Below are positions 17,150 to 27,156 of a stretch of 64,000 nucleotides of DNA, piece by piece (positions within the stretch are counted from its first letter, which is position 1; each line of letters opens with the position of its first letter). Under the pieces are notes generated by a model that saw nothing but the letters and a program-made list of their open reading frames with translations, was not told the origin of the DNA and did not search any database. Source of the DNA: Pedobacter puniceum (GTDB taxonomy: Bacteria; Bacteroidota; Bacteroidia; Sphingobacteriales; Sphingobacteriaceae); contig NZ_WKJI01000003.1 in NCBI RefSeq assembly GCF_009674685.1, positions 62,001 to 126,000 on the forward strand. The letters run 5' to 3'. Position numbers and translations under genes: made by a program.

Positions 17150-18049
17150 GTGAAAAGATTTTCTATTAGTGATATTGAGAACTTAACTGGTATAAAAGCC
17201 CATACAATAAGAGTATGGGAACAGCGTTATAATTTCTTTACTCCAAAACGTACCGAAACGAATATCCGTTATTACGATGATCAGGATTTGTGCATGTTCT
17301 TAAACATTGCCACATTAAATGAGAACGGGTATAAAATCAGTAAGATTTCTAAAATGAATAGTGAAGAAATTAATCAACTGGTTGCTTCTCTTAAAGAAAA
17401 TCATTACAACACCAACATTCAGGTTCAAATGCTTTCTAATGCCATGTTAAAAATGGATGATGATGAGTTTGATGAGATTTTAGGCGCCTGTATTAGAGAA
17501 ATGGGGATGGAAGCAGCAGTTTCCGAAATCGTTTTCCCTTTTTTAAGAAAAGTTGGTTTTATGTGGCAGGTAGGAACTATTAATCCTGCACATGAACATT
17601 TTGCTACCCACAAAATAGAGCAAAAAATTATCTATTGCACTACTCAGTTTAACAAAAAAATAAACAAGCAAGGTAAAAGGTATTTGCTTTTTTTGCCTCC
17701 AAATGAGCACCATCAAGTAGGGCTATTATTTGCACAATACATGTTAAGAAGTAATGGTCACCACGTTTTATATTTAGGACAAAACCTTCCTTATGATAGT
17801 CTAACAGAGGTTGTTAACTATTATGAGCCCGATTTTGTGCTGTCAGTATTAACCGTTCTAAATACCGATACGGATGTTGATGATGCTATCACTAAAATAA
17901 AAGCTGCTATAGGTGAAATACCTCTTATCCTCACAGGCAGTTTAATCACCAACCAAGAAACAAACAAATCTCAGAAAATCATTATCGTAAAAAATATTGC
18001 AGAGTTTGCAAGTATCATAGAAAAGTTAAATATGAGTATAGCTTCTTAA
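17150..18049 (+). CDS. B12-binding MerR-type regulator (LitR/CarH-like)
   Basis: The 299-residue protein has a MerR helix-turn-helix (residues 3-70: FSISDIENLTGIKAHTIRVWEQRY), a helical B12-capping domain and a cobalamin domain. The cap carries W139-x9-E149-H150 (MWQVGTINPAHEH), and the Rossmann part has E186-x-H188-xx-G191, the base-off B12 motif. CarH/LitR proteins use adenosylcobalamin to repress light genes in the dark. Residue 140 after the Trp is Gln, where CarH of Thermus has the histidine that binds cobalt after light. The start is GTG with a strong AGGTAAGG before it. Confidence 0.92.
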   Translation: MKRFSISDIENLTGIKAHTIRVWEQRYNFFTPKRTETNIRYYDDQDLCMFLNIATLNENGYKISKISKMNSEEINQLVASLKENHYNTNIQVQMLSNAMLKMDDDEFDEILGACIREMGMEAAVSEIVFPFLRKVGFMWQVGTINPAHEHFATHKIEQKIIYCTTQFNKKINKQGKRYLLFLPPNEHHQVGLLFAQYMLRSNGHHVLYLGQNLPYDSLTEVVNYYEPDFVLSVLTVLNTDTDVDDAITKIKAAIGEIPLILTGSLITNQETNKSQKIIIVKNIAEFASIIEKLNMSIAS

Positions 18050-18108
18050 TTTCAAATAATTATTTGAATATTTAAGCCTTTAAATTAGTGGTTTACAAAC
18101 CTATTTTT

Positions 18109-18116
18109 TACTTTTG
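18109..18116 (+). promoter_or_regulatory. probable sucA promoter (-7 box TACTTTTG)
   Basis: TACTTTTG matches TAnnTTTG and lies 24 nt before the sucA ATG. The -33 region is weak. Confidence 0.5.
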
Positions 18117-18140
18117 CCCCTTATAAAGAATTAGTTTTTA

Positions 18141-20945
18141 ATGGATAGTTTTTCATACCTAAGTAACGCAGATTCAGCCTACATAGATTCCCTTTATCAA
18201 TCATATAAAGAAGATCCTCAATCAGTAGATTTTGGCTGGCAAAAATTTTTCGAAGGATTTGATTTTGGTCAGCAGGCTGCAGACGGTAGCAGCACCGAAA
18301 ACGTATCTGTAAATTCAACTCCAGATCATGTATTAAAAGAAATTAATGTTTTAAACATGATTAATGGCTATCGTACAAGAGGCCATTTATTTACCAAAAC
18401 AAATCCAGTAAGAGAAAGAAGAAAATATTATCCTGGAAAGGGTATAGAAACTTTTGGTTTTACCGATGCTGATTTAGATACCGTATTTAATGCGGGTGTA
18501 GAAGTTGGTTTAGGTCCTGCAAAACTAAGAGACATTTATCAATTATTAGAAGATACTTATTGCCAATCTATAGGTGTAGAGTACAGATACATGCGTAATC
18601 CTATCAAATTTAAATGGTTTGAGGAGCGTATGGAGTCTTGTCGTAACTTACCTAACTTTGATACAGAGAAGAAAAAGAGAATTCTACAAAAACTTAATCA
18701 AGCTGTGGTTTTTGAGAGTTTCTTAGGGACTAAGTTTTTAGGTCAGAAACGTTTTTCTTTAGAAGGTGCAGAATCTTTAATACCAGCTTTAGACTCTGTT
18801 ATAGAAAAAGGTGCCGATTTAGGTATCCAAGAATTTGTTATTGGTATGGCTCACCGTGGTCGTTTAAATGTTTTAGCCAATATTATGGGTAAAACTTACA
18901 AAGACATTTTCTCTGAGTTTGATGGCAAATACAATAAAGATTTACCTTTTGGTGGTGATGTTAAATACCACATGGGTTTTTCTACCGATGTAGAAACCTC
19001 TAACAATAATAAAGTTCATTTAAGTCTTTGTCCTAACCCTTCTCACTTAGAAACCGTAGGTGCAATTGTAGAAGGTTTATCAAGATCTAAAATGGATATG
19101 AAATATGGTAGCGATTATAAAAAAATTGCTCCAATTTTGATTCATGGTGATGCCTCAATAGCCGGTCAAGGTTTGGTTTATGAGGTATTACAAATGGCAA
19201 AGTTAGATGCTTACAAAACAGGCGGTACTATCCACTTAGTTATCAACAATCAAGTAGGTTTTACTACTAACTTTAAAGATGCCCGTTCATCAACTTATTG
19301 TACAGATATTGCAAAAGTTACTTTATCTCCAGTATTCCATGTAAATGGAGATGATCCTGAAGCGGTAGTTTATGCTATCAATATGGCGATGGAATATCGT
19401 CAGCGTTTCCATAATGATGTATTCATAGATATCCTATGCTACAGAAGATATGGACATAACGAGTCTGATGAGCCAAGATTCACTCAGCCGCTTCTTTATA
19501 AAACGATAGAAAAGCATCCAAACCCAAGAGAAATTTATGTTGAAAAACTTAAAGCTGCTGGGGCTGTTGATGCCAATTTGGCTAAACAAATGGATAAAGA
19601 GTTCAGAGATCTTTTACAAGAAAGGTTAAATGAGTCAAAAGAAGATGAAGGTGCACCAATTAACCCTGTTTTTTCTGGCGCATGGACAGAAGTAAGGTTC
19701 TCTAAAGAAGAAGATTTTGTGTCATCTCCTGACACTAGCGTAGATAAAGATACTTTCTTGAAAATAGCTTCTAAAATTACCGATTTACCAACCGATAAGA
19801 AATTTTTATCTAAGGTAGACCGTTTATTTAAAGAGCGTAAGAAAATGGTTGAAGAAACCCATGTTTTTGATTGGGCAATGGGAGAGTTAATGGCTTACGG
19901 TACTTTAGTTAACGAAGGTAATAGGGTAAGAATTAGCGGTCAAGATGTTGAAAGAGGTACATTCTCTCACCGTCATGCCGTGGTTAAAGTAGAAGATTCT
20001 GAAGAAGAATATACTCCATTAACGCATGTTTCAGAAAAACAAGCTCCTTTTGAAATTTACAACTCACACCTATCAGAATATGGTGTATTAGGTTTTGAGT
20101 ATGGTTATGCTATGGCAAACCCTTACGCTTTAACCATTTGGGAAGCTCAGTTTGGAGATTTCTTTAACGGAGCTCAGATTGTTGTAGACCAGTACATATC
20201 ATCAGCAGAAACCAAATGGCAAAGAGCTAATGGTTTGGTAATGTTATTGCCACATGGTTATGAGGGGCAAGGTCCAGAGCACTCTTCTGCAAGGGTAGAG
20301 CGTTTCTTAGAGCTTTGTGCAGAGTATAACATGAGCGTTGTAAACTGTACAACACCAGCTCAATTTTTCCATGTATTACGTCGTCAATTAAAAAGAGAAA
20401 TTCGCAAGCCTTTGGTGGTATTTTCACCTAAGAGTTTGTTAAGATATCCAAAATGCGTTTCTCCTTTAGAAGATTTTACCAATAATAAATTCCAAGAAGT
20501 AATTGATGATGCATCAGCGAAAGCTAAAGATGTAAAACGTGTTTTAATTTGCACTGGTAAAATTTATTACGATTTACAAGAGGAGAAAGAAAAATTAAAT
20601 AGAAAGGATATTGCTATCGTAAGATTAGAGCAAATGTATCCTACTCCTTTTGCGCAGTTAGATAAAATCAGAGAGAAATATAGCAATGCTGAGTTTATCT
20701 GGGTACAAGAAGAGCCAGAAAATATGGGTGCTTGGCCATTCATCAGCAGAGTGTTTAGAAAATCTAAATTTGATTTTGATGTAATTTCTAGAAAACCTAG
20801 CAGTAGCCCTGCAACAGGTTTCGCTAAATTACATTTAGCAGAGCAAGCGGCTATTGTAGCCAAGGCTTTCGAGATAAAAAACACAGAGCAAGTTAAAGAA
20901 GTAGTAAAAAAAGCGTCGACCGCTAAAACTGCTAAAGTAGATTAA
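18141..20945 (+). CDS. sucA: 2-oxoglutarate dehydrogenase E1 component
   Basis: SucA is the thiamine-diphosphate decarboxylase of the oxoglutarate dehydrogenase complex in the TCA cycle. The 934-residue protein has the N-terminal E2-binding helix ([22 protein letters not shown]). The ThDP core includes [28 protein letters not shown] and [13 protein letters not shown], with [12 protein letters not shown] after it. The C-terminal half has [21 protein letters not shown]. Length is normal. It is followed 29 nt later by sucB, and the E3 subunit is probably encoded by lpdA at 55.3 kb. Confidence 0.97.
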   Translation: MDSFSYLSNADSAYIDSLYQSYKEDPQSVDFGWQKFFEGFDFGQQAADGSSTENVSVNSTPDHVLKEINVLNMINGYRTRGHLFTKTNPVRERRKYYPGKGIETFGFTDADLDTVFNAGVEVGLGPAKLRDIYQLLEDTYCQSIGVEYRYMRNPIKFKWFEERMESCRNLPNFDTEKKKRILQKLNQAVVFESFLGTKFLGQKRFSLEGAESLIPALDSVIEKGADLGIQEFVIGMAHRGRLNVLANIMGKTYKDIFSEFDGKYNKDLPFGGDVKYHMGFSTDVETSNNNKVHLSLCPNPSHLETVGAIVEGLSRSKMDMKYGSDYKKIAPILIHGDASIAGQGLVYEVLQMAKLDAYKTGGTIHLVINNQVGFTTNFKDARSSTYCTDIAKVTLSPVFHVNGDDPEAVVYAINMAMEYRQRFHNDVFIDILCYRRYGHNESDEPRFTQPLLYKTIEKHPNPREIYVEKLKAAGAVDANLAKQMDKEFRDLLQERLNESKEDEGAPINPVFSGAWTEVRFSKEEDFVSSPDTSVDKDTFLKIASKITDLPTDKKFLSKVDRLFKERKKMVEETHVFDWAMGELMAYGTLVNEGNRVRISGQDVERGTFSHRHAVVKVEDSEEEYTPLTHVSEKQAPFEIYNSHLSEYGVLGFEYGYAMANPYALTIWEAQFGDFFNGAQIVVDQYISSAETKWQRANGLVMLLPHGYEGQGPEHSSARVERFLELCAEYNMSVVNCTTPAQFFHVLRRQLKREIRKPLVVFSPKSLLRYPKCVSPLEDFTNNKFQEVIDDASAKAKDVKRVLICTGKIYYDLQEEKEKLNRKDIAIVRLEQMYPTPFAQLDKIREKYSNAEFIWVQEEPENMGAWPFISRVFRKSKFDFDVISRKPSSSPATGFAKLHLAEQAAIVAKAFEIKNTEQVKEVVKKASTAKTAKVD

Positions 20946-20974
20946 TCATATATCAAATATATAATAGCGTATTT

Positions 20975-22507
20975 ATGAGCTTAGAAATTAAAGTGCCTGC
21001 AGTAGGCGAGTCTATAACTGAAGTGATCCTTTCCAGATGGATCAAATCTGATGGAGATCATGTAGAAATGGATGAAGTTATTGCAGAACTAGAATCAGAT
21101 AAAGCTACATTTGAGCTTACTGCAGAGGGTGCAGGAGTGTTAAAAACTATTGCAAAGGAAGGCGATACCTTAGAAATTGGCGCTTTAGTATGTAAAATAG
21201 AAGGTTCAGATTCTGCTCCGGCTAAAGAAGAGGCTTCTGTTGAAGTTGCTAAAGAAGAAGCGGCTCCTGCAGCAGCACCAGCTTCCACAGGTGGTGGTGT
21301 TGTAGAAGTAAAAGTTCCAGCAGTTGGAGAGTCAATTGCAGAAGTTACTTTAACCAAATGGTTAAAAGCAGATGGTGATGAAGTGGCTATGGATGAGGTA
21401 ATTGCAGAATTAGAATCTGATAAAGCAACATTTGAGTTACCAGCAGAAAGTGCAGGTGTTTTAAAAACTATAGCTAAAGAAGGCGATGTATTAGAGATTG
21501 GGGCTTTAGTAGCTTCAATTAGCGGTTCAGCGGGTGTTTCTGCAAAAACTGTTTCTTCTACACCTGCAGCAGCACCGGCAGCAAGTTCAGCAAAAGCTGA
21601 AGGCGCTTCTTATGCAGATAAAACACCTTCTCCGGCAGCAGCCAAAATTTTAGCAGAAAAAGGTATCAGCCCTAGCGCAGTAAGCGGAACTGGTGTTGGT
21701 GGCAGAATCACGAAAGAGGATGCTAATAACGCTCAAGCTGCTAAGCCAGCAAGCGCTCCGGCAAAAGCAGCAGCTACTAGTCAGCCAAGTACAACAACAT
21801 CTGGCGATAGAGTAGAACGTCGTGAAAAAATGAGTTCGCTAAGAAAAACTATTGCTAAGCGTTTAGTTTCTGTTAAAAATGAAACGGCTATGTTAACTAC
21901 TTTTAATGAAGTTAATATGGCGCCAGTAATGGAGCTTAGAAAAAAATATAAAGATCAGTTTAAAGAAAAACATGGCGTAGGTTTAGGCTTTATGTCATTC
22001 TTTACTAAAGCTGTTACAGAAGCATTAAAAGATTTCCCTGCGGTAGGTGCTAAGATAGATGGCGATGAAATTGTTTATAGTGATTTTGCTGATATCTCTA
22101 TAGCGGTTTCTGCACCTAAAGGTTTAGTTGTACCTATTATTAGAAATGCAGATAAAATGTCTTTAGCTCAGATAGAGAAAGAAGTTATCAGCTTGGCTAC
22201 AAAAGCAAGAGAAAACAAACTGACTATTGAGGAAATGACAGGTGGTAATTTCACTATTACTAATGGTGGTATTTTTGGTTCTATGTTATCTACCCCTATT
22301 ATTAATGCGCCACAATCAGCTATATTAGGTATGCATAATATTGTTGAGAGACCAGTTGCAGAAAACGGACAAGTAGTTATCAGACCAATTATGTACGTAG
22401 CTTTGTCTTATGACCATCGTATTATTGATGGACGTGAGTCTGTAGGTTTCTTAGTAAGAGTTAAGCAACTTTTAGAAGACCCAGCAAGATTATTATTAGG
22501 TGTTTAA
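20975..22507 (+). CDS. sucB: 2-oxoglutarate dehydrogenase E2 (succinyltransferase) with two lipoyl domains
   Basis: The 510-residue E2 moves the succinyl group from lipoyl arms to CoA. It has two lipoyl domains (about 2-77 with K43; about 110-184 with K150), Ala/Pro-rich linkers, a peripheral-subunit-binding domain (about 217-252: [12 protein letters not shown]), and the catalytic domain (about 280-510) with H481 and D485 in [11 protein letters not shown]. Most SucB proteins have a single lipoyl domain. The repeats differ mainly at silent sites, so the duplication is old and kept by selection. A terminator follows. Confidence 0.96.
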   Translation: MSLEIKVPAVGESITEVILSRWIKSDGDHVEMDEVIAELESDKATFELTAEGAGVLKTIAKEGDTLEIGALVCKIEGSDSAPAKEEASVEVAKEEAAPAAAPASTGGGVVEVKVPAVGESIAEVTLTKWLKADGDEVAMDEVIAELESDKATFELPAESAGVLKTIAKEGDVLEIGALVASISGSAGVSAKTVSSTPAAAPAASSAKAEGASYADKTPSPAAAKILAEKGISPSAVSGTGVGGRITKEDANNAQAAKPASAPAKAAATSQPSTTTSGDRVERREKMSSLRKTIAKRLVSVKNETAMLTTFNEVNMAPVMELRKKYKDQFKEKHGVGLGFMSFFTKAVTEALKDFPAVGAKIDGDEIVYSDFADISIAVSAPKGLVVPIIRNADKMSLAQIEKEVISLATKARENKLTIEEMTGGNFTITNGGIFGSMLSTPIINAPQSAILGMHNIVERPVAENGQVVIRPIMYVALSYDHRIIDGRESVGFLVRVKQLLEDPARLLLGV

Positions 22508-22526
22508 GCCTTTTCAATAAACTAAA

Positions 22527-22563
22527 GAAACCTCTGGAGAAAATTCCAGAGGTTTTCTTTTTT
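22527..22563 (+). terminator. terminator of sucAB
   Basis: Stem AAACCTCTGGA (22528-22538) with 22545-22555, 6-nt loop, followed by TCTTTTTT. It lies 20 nt after the sucB stop. Confidence 0.9.
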
Positions 22564-22576
22564 AGTGAGCAAATTT

Positions 22577-23584
22577 ATGAGCATCAAAAAGTATTTAATC
22601 GTTTCTGTTCTAATCTTAAGTTCTTTAAGTGGCTTTGCACAGCAATTAGAAACCAATTTTAATTTCCACGGTTTTGCAGATAATAGAGAATATGCAAAAT
22701 CAGGGCGATTATCTCAAACCATATTTGGTGCTCGTTTCTCTCCAGAAATTGGTGCTCTACTAGATAGTACACATCGTTTAAGAATTGGGGTAAATCTATT
22801 ACACGAATTTGGTTCTTCTCAATTTATAGAAAAAGTAAATCCTGTTATCTACTATCAATACCAAAAAAAAGCTTGGGATTTTTATTTAGGGGCTTTCCCA
22901 AGGGTGAATTTATTAGATGATTATCCGCGTATTCTTTTGAACGATACCTTAAATTATTTCAGACCCAATATAGAAGGGATGTTGGTGAAATATGAAACTG
23001 CGAAGTTTAAACAAAATATCTGGATAGATTGGACAAGTAAGCAAACTAACCAAAACAGAGAGGCTTTTCTTTTTGGTTTTTCTGGAAAATACCAGCCGGG
23101 TAAATTTTTTATTTCTCATTATGCTTATATGTTCCATAATGCTTTTTCTAAAATGCCACCTGCAAATCAATATTTACAAGACAATGGGGCTGTTTTGGTA
23201 CAATTGGGTTTAGATCTAGGCAAACCTCTATTTCTTGATTCTTTAACAATTTCAGCAGGAGCCATGGCTTCTATAGAAAGAACCAGAGGTTTAACAGGTA
23301 TAGAAATACCAAAAGGTTTTATCAGTAATGTATATTTAGCTTACAAAAAGTTTGATATACAAAATACTTTTTACGCAGGTCAAGGTCATTGCTTAATTAA
23401 TGGGGATAAGTTTTATACCTCTGATGTTTATGACCGTTTAGATATTGGTTTTACACCTATTATGTTTAAGAATATCCAAGGTAAATTTATTTGTTCTTTA
23501 CATTTTGTAGATGGTGTAATTGATAGTCAACAAGCTTTTTCTTTAAGATATAACCTGTTTAATTCTAAAGCTCTAAAAAAGTAA
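22577..23584 (+). CDS. exported protein of unknown function, likely beta-barrel
   Basis: A 335-residue protein with a signal peptide (MSIKKYLIVSVLILSSLSGFAQ). The mature part alternates aromatic and polar residues in short strands (NFNFHGFADNREYAKSG, INLLHEFGSSQFIEK-like text, VYLAYKKFDIQNTFYAGQG, FSLRYNLF) and ends like an outer-membrane barrel. I recognise no family and no enzyme motif. I chose the ATG at 22577; a GTG at 22565 would put four extra residues before the signal peptide. It stands alone between two terminators. Confidence 0.75.
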   Translation: MSIKKYLIVSVLILSSLSGFAQQLETNFNFHGFADNREYAKSGRLSQTIFGARFSPEIGALLDSTHRLRIGVNLLHEFGSSQFIEKVNPVIYYQYQKKAWDFYLGAFPRVNLLDDYPRILLNDTLNYFRPNIEGMLVKYETAKFKQNIWIDWTSKQTNQNREAFLFGFSGKYQPGKFFISHYAYMFHNAFSKMPPANQYLQDNGAVLVQLGLDLGKPLFLDSLTISAGAMASIERTRGLTGIEIPKGFISNVYLAYKKFDIQNTFYAGQGHCLINGDKFYTSDVYDRLDIGFTPIMFKNIQGKFICSLHFVDGVIDSQQAFSLRYNLFNSKALKK

Positions 23585-23589
23585 GTTCA

Positions 23590-23626
23590 TAAAAAAAGAG
23601 CTTTAGGATGATACCCAAAGCTCTTT
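23590..23626. terminator. bidirectional terminator between convergent genes
   Basis: Stem AAAGAGCTTT (23595-23604) with 23617-23626 and a 12-nt loop. The A-run at 23591-23597 gives a T-run on the minus strand for ndk. The plus side is moderately T-rich. Confidence 0.8.
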
Positions 23627-23642
23627 AAATTGTTTTGTTAGA

Positions 23643-24062
23643 TTAAAATCTCTCTGAAGCATTAAAGAAGAAATTACCTTCGATTAAAGCGTTATCATCA
23701 GAATCAGATCCGTGTACTGCGTTTGCATCTATAGATTTTGCGTATTTGTTACGGATAGTTCCTGGCTCTGCTTTAGTTGGGTCTGTAGCGCCAATTAATT
23801 TTCTGAAATCTTCTACAGCATTATCTTTTTCAAGAATAGCAGCTACAATAGGTCCAGAAGACATAAAATCAACTAAATCTTTGTAAAAAGGACGCTCTTT
23901 ATGGATTTCATAAAATTTACCAGCAAGCTCTTCACTTAAACGGGTATATTTCATGGCAATAATTTTAAATCCGGCAGATGTAATATCATTCAAAATAGCA
24001 CCAATATGTCCGTTTGCAACGGCATCGGGCTTAATCATTGTAAAAGTTCTGTTAGTAGCCAT
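23643..24062 (-). CDS. ndk: nucleoside-diphosphate kinase
   Basis: Ndk moves the gamma-phosphate from ATP to other nucleoside diphosphates through a phosphohistidine. The 139-residue protein starts [19 protein letters not shown] and contains the active-site segment [12 protein letters not shown] with the catalytic His. I chose the ATG at 24062, the normal family start. A longer in-frame reading to 24155 adds 31 residues without homology. A -7 box lies at 24084-24091 on the minus strand, which also argues for the short form. Confidence 0.97.
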   Translation of the reverse strand: MATNRTFTMIKPDAVANGHIGAILNDITSAGFKIIAMKYTRLSEELAGKFYEIHKERPFYKDLVDFMSSGPIVAAILEKDNAVEDFRKLIGATDPTKAEPGTIRNKYAKSIDANAVHGSDSDDNALIEGNFFFNASERF

Positions 24063-24083
24063 ATTTGTTTTTGAATTTGACCG

Positions 24084-24091
24084 CAAAAATA
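24084..24091 (-). promoter_or_regulatory. probable ndk promoter (-7 box TATTTTTG)
   Basis: On the minus strand the bases read TATTTTTG, a match to TAnnTTTG, 21 nt before the ndk ATG. Confidence 0.5.
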
Positions 24092-24170
24092 CGTTTAAAA
24101 TCTTAATGTAAAAGCTATAGCTCTTTAATTTGTTGGTAATTATGTAACTTCGCAATTATTAGATTTTTGG

Positions 24171-25181
24171 ATGATTGATATAACCGCTATTAAAGCGCTG
24201 CTTGCTGAGCCCCGACGAATTGTAATTACTACTCACCATAAACCAGACGGAGATGCCATGGGTTCTTCATTAGGTTTGTATAACTATCTAATCCAAAAAG
24301 GACACTTTGTTAAAGTTGTTTCCCCTACGGATTATCCTTACTTTTTACAATGGCTGCCTAATAATCCAGAAGTTATCATTTTTACAGAAAAGCAAGAGGA
24401 AAGTAAGAAATTAGTTGCCGATGCCGAGCTTATTTTTTGTCTTGATTTTAATGCTTTATCGCGTATTAATGAATTAGGAGATGAAGTAAGAAAATCATCA
24501 GCAATTAAAATCATGATAGATCATCATTTAGAGCCAGAAGGTTTTGATGATTATCGTTATTGGAATATTGGTGCTTGCGCTACCGCTCAGTTAGTTTATG
24601 ACTTTATTGTAAATGAGTTAGAGGAGAAACAATACATCAATAAGGATGTAGCTACATGTTTATATACTGGTATCATGACAGATTCTGGCTCATTTAGATT
24701 TCCTACCGTAACATCCGGCTTACACCGCATAGTTGCAGATTTAATTGATGCAGGAGCAGAAAACTGGAGAATTCACCAGCAAGTATATGATAATGCTACA
24801 GAAGGGCGTTTAAAATTCTTAGGATATTGCCTAAGTAATAAATTAGAAGTTTTTAGAGAATACAATACAGCTTTAATTAGTGTTTCTAAAAGTGATATTG
24901 CTAAGTTTGATATTCAAACAGGCGAAACTGAAGGGATAGTTAATTATGCTTTATCAATAAACGGAATAAAATTAGCGGCATTTATTGTAGAAAGATCAGA
25001 TAGGGTAAAGCTATCTTTACGTTCTACCGGAGATTTTCCAGCAAATGAAATTTGTAAAAAATATTTTGATGGCGGAGGTCATAGAAATGCTGCAGGTGGC
25101 CATTCTGAAGAAAGCCTAGAGCATGTAGTGCAAAAATTTAAAAGTATATTGCCAGAATACAAAAAGCTATTGCTACTATAA
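24171..25181 (+). CDS. DHH/DHHA1 phosphoesterase, NrnA-type oligoribonuclease/pAp phosphatase
   Basis: A 336-residue cytoplasmic enzyme that degrades very short RNAs (nanoRNA), and often 3'-phosphoadenosine-5'-phosphate. It shows THHKPDGDAMGSSLGLYNYL (DHH motif I region), LIFCLDFN, MIDHHLEP (motif with DHH) and TDSGSFRFP, then the DHHA1 glycine-rich GGGHRNAAGG near the end. Length is typical of NrnA. It is divergent from ndk and has no operon partner: the FKBP gene lies 115 nt downstream. Confidence 0.92.
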   Translation: MIDITAIKALLAEPRRIVITTHHKPDGDAMGSSLGLYNYLIQKGHFVKVVSPTDYPYFLQWLPNNPEVIIFTEKQEESKKLVADAELIFCLDFNALSRINELGDEVRKSSAIKIMIDHHLEPEGFDDYRYWNIGACATAQLVYDFIVNELEEKQYINKDVATCLYTGIMTDSGSFRFPTVTSGLHRIVADLIDAGAENWRIHQQVYDNATEGRLKFLGYCLSNKLEVFREYNTALISVSKSDIAKFDIQTGETEGIVNYALSINGIKLAAFIVERSDRVKLSLRSTGDFPANEICKKYFDGGGHRNAAGGHSEESLEHVVQKFKSILPEYKKLLLL

Positions 25182-25296
25182 GAAACATAAGTTTATATTT
25201 GGCAGCAATTTTTTATATATTCAAGCATTAAAAACAGATAAACGATTATAAAATAATAAAGGGCAAGCATTTTGCCTTATTAAACAAATTAAATTA

Positions 25297-26256
25297 ATGA
25301 AAAAAGGATTATTGATTTTAAGTATAGCAGCGTTAGGATTCGCAGCTTGTAACGGTGGATTTAAGAAAGGTGCATCAGGCTTACTTTATAAAGTTCATGA
25401 AGATGTTGAAGGAGATTCAATTAAAGAAGGAGATTTTATAAGCTTAAATATAATTGCAAAAACCGATGGTGACTCTGTTTTATACAATTCTTATGAAATG
25501 GATAGAGCATCTCAAACTTTTGTGCCAAAACCTATGTATGATGGCGATTTATTTACTGCTATCATGAAACTAAATAAAGGTGATAGTGCTACTATTAAAG
25601 TAGATATCGATTCTGCTGAGAAAAAAGGTCAGCCAAGACCGCAAGGTATCAAAGGAAAATATATCATTTACACCGTTAAAATTGAAGATGTAATTAAAAA
25701 GGATACTACTAAAGAGCAAGAGTTTCAATCTAAAATTGAGGCTTTCTTTAAAGCAGAAGGTGATAGAGCTAAAAAAGCAGAAGCTCCTAAATTAGAGAAG
25801 TACATCAAAGATAACAGCTTAAAAGCGCAAAAATATCCTTCAGGTTTACAAGTAGCTACTTTAACAGAAGGTACAGGTGTGCAACCAAAACCGGGTGATA
25901 GCGTAATGGTAAACTATACAGGTAAATTGGTTTCAGGTAAAGTATTTGATACTAGTTTGCCAGAAGTTGCTAAAAAGAATAATATTTACAACCCAGGGAG
26001 AGAGCCTTACACTACATTAAACCTTGTAATTGGACAAGGTAATGTGATACCAGGTTTTGATGAAGGTGTTTTAAAAATGAAAAAAGGTGGTAAATCAGTT
26101 TTATTGATTCCTTCTGCATTAGCTTACGGAGAGCAAGGTATGCAAGGTGGCATGATTGGTCCATTCACTCCTTTAGTGTTTGAAATAGAATTGGTTAATG
26201 TTGTACCGGGTAAAGGTGTGGCAACGCCAGTTTCGCCGGAAGCTCCAAAAAAATAA
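25297..26256 (+). CDS. FKBP-type peptidyl-prolyl isomerase lipoprotein
   Basis: The 319-residue protein starts with a lipoprotein signal (LGFAACNGG, lipid on C18). Residues 25-135 look like a degenerate FKBP domain. Residues about 195-312 form a clear FKBP domain (GDSVMVNYTGKLVSGKVFDTS, VIPGFDEGVLKMKKGGK, IPSALAYGEQG). It likely helps fold envelope proteins. A Lys/Ala-rich helix links the domains. It has its own terminator and no operon partner. Confidence 0.92.
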   Translation: MKKGLLILSIAALGFAACNGGFKKGASGLLYKVHEDVEGDSIKEGDFISLNIIAKTDGDSVLYNSYEMDRASQTFVPKPMYDGDLFTAIMKLNKGDSATIKVDIDSAEKKGQPRPQGIKGKYIIYTVKIEDVIKKDTTKEQEFQSKIEAFFKAEGDRAKKAEAPKLEKYIKDNSLKAQKYPSGLQVATLTEGTGVQPKPGDSVMVNYTGKLVSGKVFDTSLPEVAKKNNIYNPGREPYTTLNLVIGQGNVIPGFDEGVLKMKKGGKSVLLIPSALAYGEQGMQGGMIGPFTPLVFEIELVNVVPGKGVATPVSPEAPKK

Positions 26257-26258
26257 AG

Positions 26259-26291
26259 AAAAACCCTTTCTAATTTTAGAAAGGGTTTTTT
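26259..26291 (+). terminator. terminator of the FKBP gene
   Basis: A long stem with core CCCTTTCTA (26264-26272) paired to 26277-26285, extended by A:T pairs, and ending in TTTTTT. It lies just after the stop. Confidence 0.9.
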
Positions 26292-26335
26292 GTTAAGGCT
26301 CATTTTTTAGAAGATATAGAAAGCGATTTTTAGAA

Positions 26336-27103
26336 ATGATATTGACAGATACCCATACTCATATTTATTATGAGCAGGATATAGAAAAGAGAAAGCAGTT
26401 AATGGATAACTGTTTCAATAACCATGTGCGGAGATTGTTTTTACCTAATGTAGATCATGAATCTATTCCTATGGTTTTTGATTTATGTAAACAGTATCCA
26501 GCCCACTGTTTCCCTATGTTGGGCTTGCATCCTTGCGATGTTAAAATTGGCTTTGAGGATGAATTAAGTAAAATAAAATCTTATCTACATGATGCAAAAA
26601 TTTATGCTATTGGTGAAATAGGGATAGATTTATATTGGGATAAAACCACAATAAACTTACAACAAGAAGCATTTAAACAGCAAATTCAATGGGCTAAAGA
26701 TTTAGATTTACCTATTGTTATTCACTGCCGTGATGCCTTTGATGAAGTGTTAGCCATTCTTCACGAAATGAGAGATGATAGGCTAAGAGGAATATTTCAT
26801 TGTTTTAGCGGAAATTTAGAACAGGCTAAAGAAGTAATCTCTTTAGGGTTTTTCTTAGGAATAGGCGGTGTTGTAACCTATAAAAAGTCTGGTTTAGATG
26901 AAGTAGTAAGACAAATAAATCTAAAGCATATTGTTTTAGAAACCGATGCGCCTTATCTGGCTCCGGTACCCTTTAGGGGAAAGCCTAATGAGAGTGCTTA
27001 CCTTATTTATGTTGCACAAAAAGTAGCAGATTTACATCAAATTTCTGTAGAAGAGCTTGCAGAAATTACAACAGCCAATTCAATAGAAATCTTTGGTGTA
27101 TAA
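26336..27103 (+). CDS. TatD-family metal-dependent hydrolase
   Basis: A 255-residue TIM-barrel nuclease-like protein of the TatD family. It begins ILTDTHTHIYY (metal-binding HxH), with MLGLHPCDV, AIGEIGIDLYWD (Glu ligand), IVIHCRDAFDEV, GIFHCFSGN and VLETDAPYLAP, all hallmarks of the family. TatD proteins act as 3'-5' exonucleases in DNA repair or have unclear roles. The start at 26336 fits family length. It precedes ansA by 53 nt on the same strand. Confidence 0.93.
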   Translation: MILTDTHTHIYYEQDIEKRKQLMDNCFNNHVRRLFLPNVDHESIPMVFDLCKQYPAHCFPMLGLHPCDVKIGFEDELSKIKSYLHDAKIYAIGEIGIDLYWDKTTINLQQEAFKQQIQWAKDLDLPIVIHCRDAFDEVLAILHEMRDDRLRGIFHCFSGNLEQAKEVISLGFFLGIGGVVTYKKSGLDEVVRQINLKHIVLETDAPYLAPVPFRGKPNESAYLIYVAQKVADLHQISVEELAEITTANSIEIFGV

Positions 27104-27156
27104 AAACTATTTCTTTTTCTTTGTAACAATTAACGTTCAAAATTAAAATCAACCTG

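Noticed and set aside
22565-22576. GTG start for the exported protein after sucB
   Set aside because: It overlaps the terminator's end and puts extra residues before a clean signal peptide; the ATG at 22577 fits better.
24063-24155. N-terminal extension of ndk
   Set aside because: The added 31 residues match nothing in the family, and a promoter box lies inside the stretch.
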